Assembly (NCBI GenBank): GCA_017556565.1
Contig: JAFYMQ010000131.1
Coordinates: 1-5,720, forward strand
Direction of reading: 5' to 3'
Origin: Clostridia bacterium
GTDB taxonomy: Bacteria; Bacillota; Clostridia; Oscillospirales; Butyricicoccaceae
Length of the DNA: 5,720 nt
The notes beneath the pieces are model-generated. The model had not been told where the DNA came from. It worked only from the letters and a program-made list of their open reading frames with translations, and did no database searches. Below are positions 4,607-5,720 of the stretch, piece by piece; within the stretch, counting starts at the first letter, position 1; each line of letters starts with the position of its first letter. The position numbers were made by a program, and so were the translations under genes.

Positions 4607-5720
4607 ATGAAACAGGACATGATTCTTATTCTCGACCTTGGCAGCGAGGAAAACTCTCGTTTAGCTCGCGTTATACGCGCACTCGGCGTGTACAGCGAGA
4701 TCCATCCCCACGACATCACCAAAGAAGAACTTACCGCTCTGCCCAACGTTAAGGGTATAATCCTCAACCACGGCAAGAACAACATCGTAGACGGCAAGCA
4801 GATCTTTGCCGGCGAGTACATCAAGACTCTCGGTCTGCCCGTGATCGAGCTCACCGAGCTCCCCTGCTGCGACAACAAGCTGGGCGAGCAGCTCAAAGGC
4901 TTTGTATTCGATGAGTGCAAGTGCGAAGCCAACTGGAACATGAAGAACTTTGTATCCGACCAGATTGAGCTGGTACGCCGTCAGGTCGGCGACAAGAAGG
5001 TGCTGCTGGCTCTGTCCGGCGGTGTTGACAGCTCGGTCGTTGCCGCTCTGCTGATCAAGGCTATCGGCGATCAGCTCCACTGCGTACATGTCAACCACGG
5101 TCTGATGCGCAAGGGCGAGAGCGAGCAAGTTGTTGAGGTATTCCGCAACCAGCTCAAGGCAAATCTGGTCTACGTTGATGCTACCGACCGTTTCCTTGGC
5201 AAGCTGGAGAATGTTGCCGACTCCGAGCAGAAGCGCAAGATCATCGGCGCTGAGTTCATCCGCGTATTTGAAGAAGAAGCCGAAAAGCTGGGCAAGATGG
5301 ATTTCCTGGCTCAGGGCACAATCTATCCCGACATCGTTGAGAGCGGCACCAAGACCGCAAAGGTCGTCAAGAGCCACCACAACGTAGGCGGTCTGCCTGA
5401 GGATCTGGCATTCAATCTGGTCGAGCCCCTCAAGTTCCTGTTCAAAGACGAAGTCCGCGCTTGCGGCGTTGAGCTGGGTCTGCCCGCCGAGATGGTATAC
5501 CGTCAGCCCTTCCCCGGCCCCGGTTTGGGCGTAAGATGTCTGGGCGCTATCACCCGCGACCGCCTGCACGCACTCCGCGAGGCTGATGCTATCCTCCGTG
5601 AGGAGTTTGCCAAGAACGGCCTGCAGGGCAAGGTATGGCAGTACTTCACTGCGATTCCGGATCTGAAGAGCGCTGGCGTCCGCAATCATGCACGCGCTGA
5701 CGAATGGGCAGTCATCATCC
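4607..5720 (+). CDS. guaA: GMP synthase, partial at window end, with a collapsed glutaminase domain
   Basis: GuaA makes GMP from XMP, ATP and ammonia, which is normally released from glutamine by its N-terminal GATase domain. The 371 codons present have no stop and run off the window; the rest of the C-terminal dimerisation domain is missing. The synthetase part is complete in its motifs: the ATP-pyrophosphatase loop LSGGVDSS (136-143), KSHHNVGGLPEDL (255-267), RACGVELGLP (284-293) and RQPFPGPGLGVRCLG (299-313). The N-terminus begins like a normal GATase (ILILDLGSEENSRLARVIR, 6-24; GVYSEIHP, 27-34; KGIILN, 49-54). However, the PP-loop is reached about 98 residues earlier than in E. coli (525 aa; loop near 235-241). 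The nucleophile elbow GxCxG and the HPE motif are absent. The linker CKCEANW (104-110) is retained. A weak AAAGG (4591-4595) lies 11 bases before the ATG, and the gene starts 33 bases after ricT. The synthetase call is firm; glutamine use is doubtful. Confidence 0.93.
   Translation, partial: MKQDMILILDLGSEENSRLARVIRALGVYSEIHPHDITKEELTALPNVKGIILNHGKNNIVDGKQIFAGEYIKTLGLPVIELTELPCCDNKLGEQLKGFVFDECKCEANWNMKNFVSDQIELVRRQVGDKKVLLALSGGVDSSVVAALLIKAIGDQLHCVHVNHGLMRKGESEQVVEVFRNQLKANLVYVDATDRFLGKLENVADSEQKRKIIGAEFIRVFEEEAEKLGKMDFLAQGTIYPDIVESGTKTAKVVKSHHNVGGLPEDLAFNLVEPLKFLFKDEVRACGVELGLPAEMVYRQPFPGPGLGVRCLGAITRDRLHALREADAILREEFAKNGLQGKVWQYFTAIPDLKSAGVRNHARADEWAVII

Noticed and set aside
4661..5689. 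342-residue open frame on the minus strand opposite guaA
   Set aside because: It is exactly antisense to the strongly conserved GMP synthase frame, and its Leu/Ala/Val-rich low-information translation is typical of a shadow of a codon-biased gene. It has no RBS or neighbouring support.

Overview
The window looks like chromosomal core-genome DNA from a low-to-mid GC Firmicute of the class Clostridia, probably Oscillospirales/Ruminococcaceae. That placement is inference. It rests on roughly 50% GC, strong AGGAGG-type ribosome binding sites, and a darA-holB-ricT gene order that matches the yaaQ-(yaaR)-holB-yaaT block of Bacillus and other Firmicutes. All recognisable genes are on the + strand and tightly packed. 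There is no sign of a mobile element, CRISPR array, tRNA or rRNA.

Layout: (1) Bases 1-43 hold the last codons of an unidentified upstream gene, followed by a strong intrinsic terminator (66-102). (2) A well-formed sigma-A-type promoter (115-143) opens a new transcription unit. Its first gene is a FemAB/FemX-family peptidoglycan-bridge aminoacyltransferase (184-1254), followed by an alanine racemase-family enzyme (1323-2417). (3) Next is a compact housekeeping block: the cyclic-di-AMP receptor DarA/PstA (2485-2808), the clamp-loader delta-prime subunit HolB (2811-3737) and the PSP1-domain protein RicT/YaaT (3722-4573). holB starts 2 bases after darA, and ricT overlaps the end of holB by 16 bases. 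(4) The window ends inside a GMP synthase gene (4607 to past 5720) with an intact ATP pyrophosphatase domain but a collapsed glutamine amidotransferase domain.

How the genes fit together: the first two genes both serve peptidoglycan, through interpeptide bridge addition and D-alanine supply. They lie directly upstream of a c-di-AMP sensor, and c-di-AMP signalling is tied to cell-wall and osmotic homeostasis in Firmicutes. holB, ricT and guaA serve replication, mRNA maturation and purine synthesis. No convincing promoter or terminator interrupts the run from 184 onward. The femX-alr and alr-darA gaps each contain a hairpin without a U-tract.

The most interesting observation is the GMP synthase. 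Its N-terminus starts like a normal GATase, but about 95 residues around and after the nucleophile elbow are missing in frame, so the Cys-His-Glu triad is absent. Secondary oddities are an alanine racemase with a shortened, divergent C-terminal domain and an extra cysteine in the RicT cluster-binding motif.
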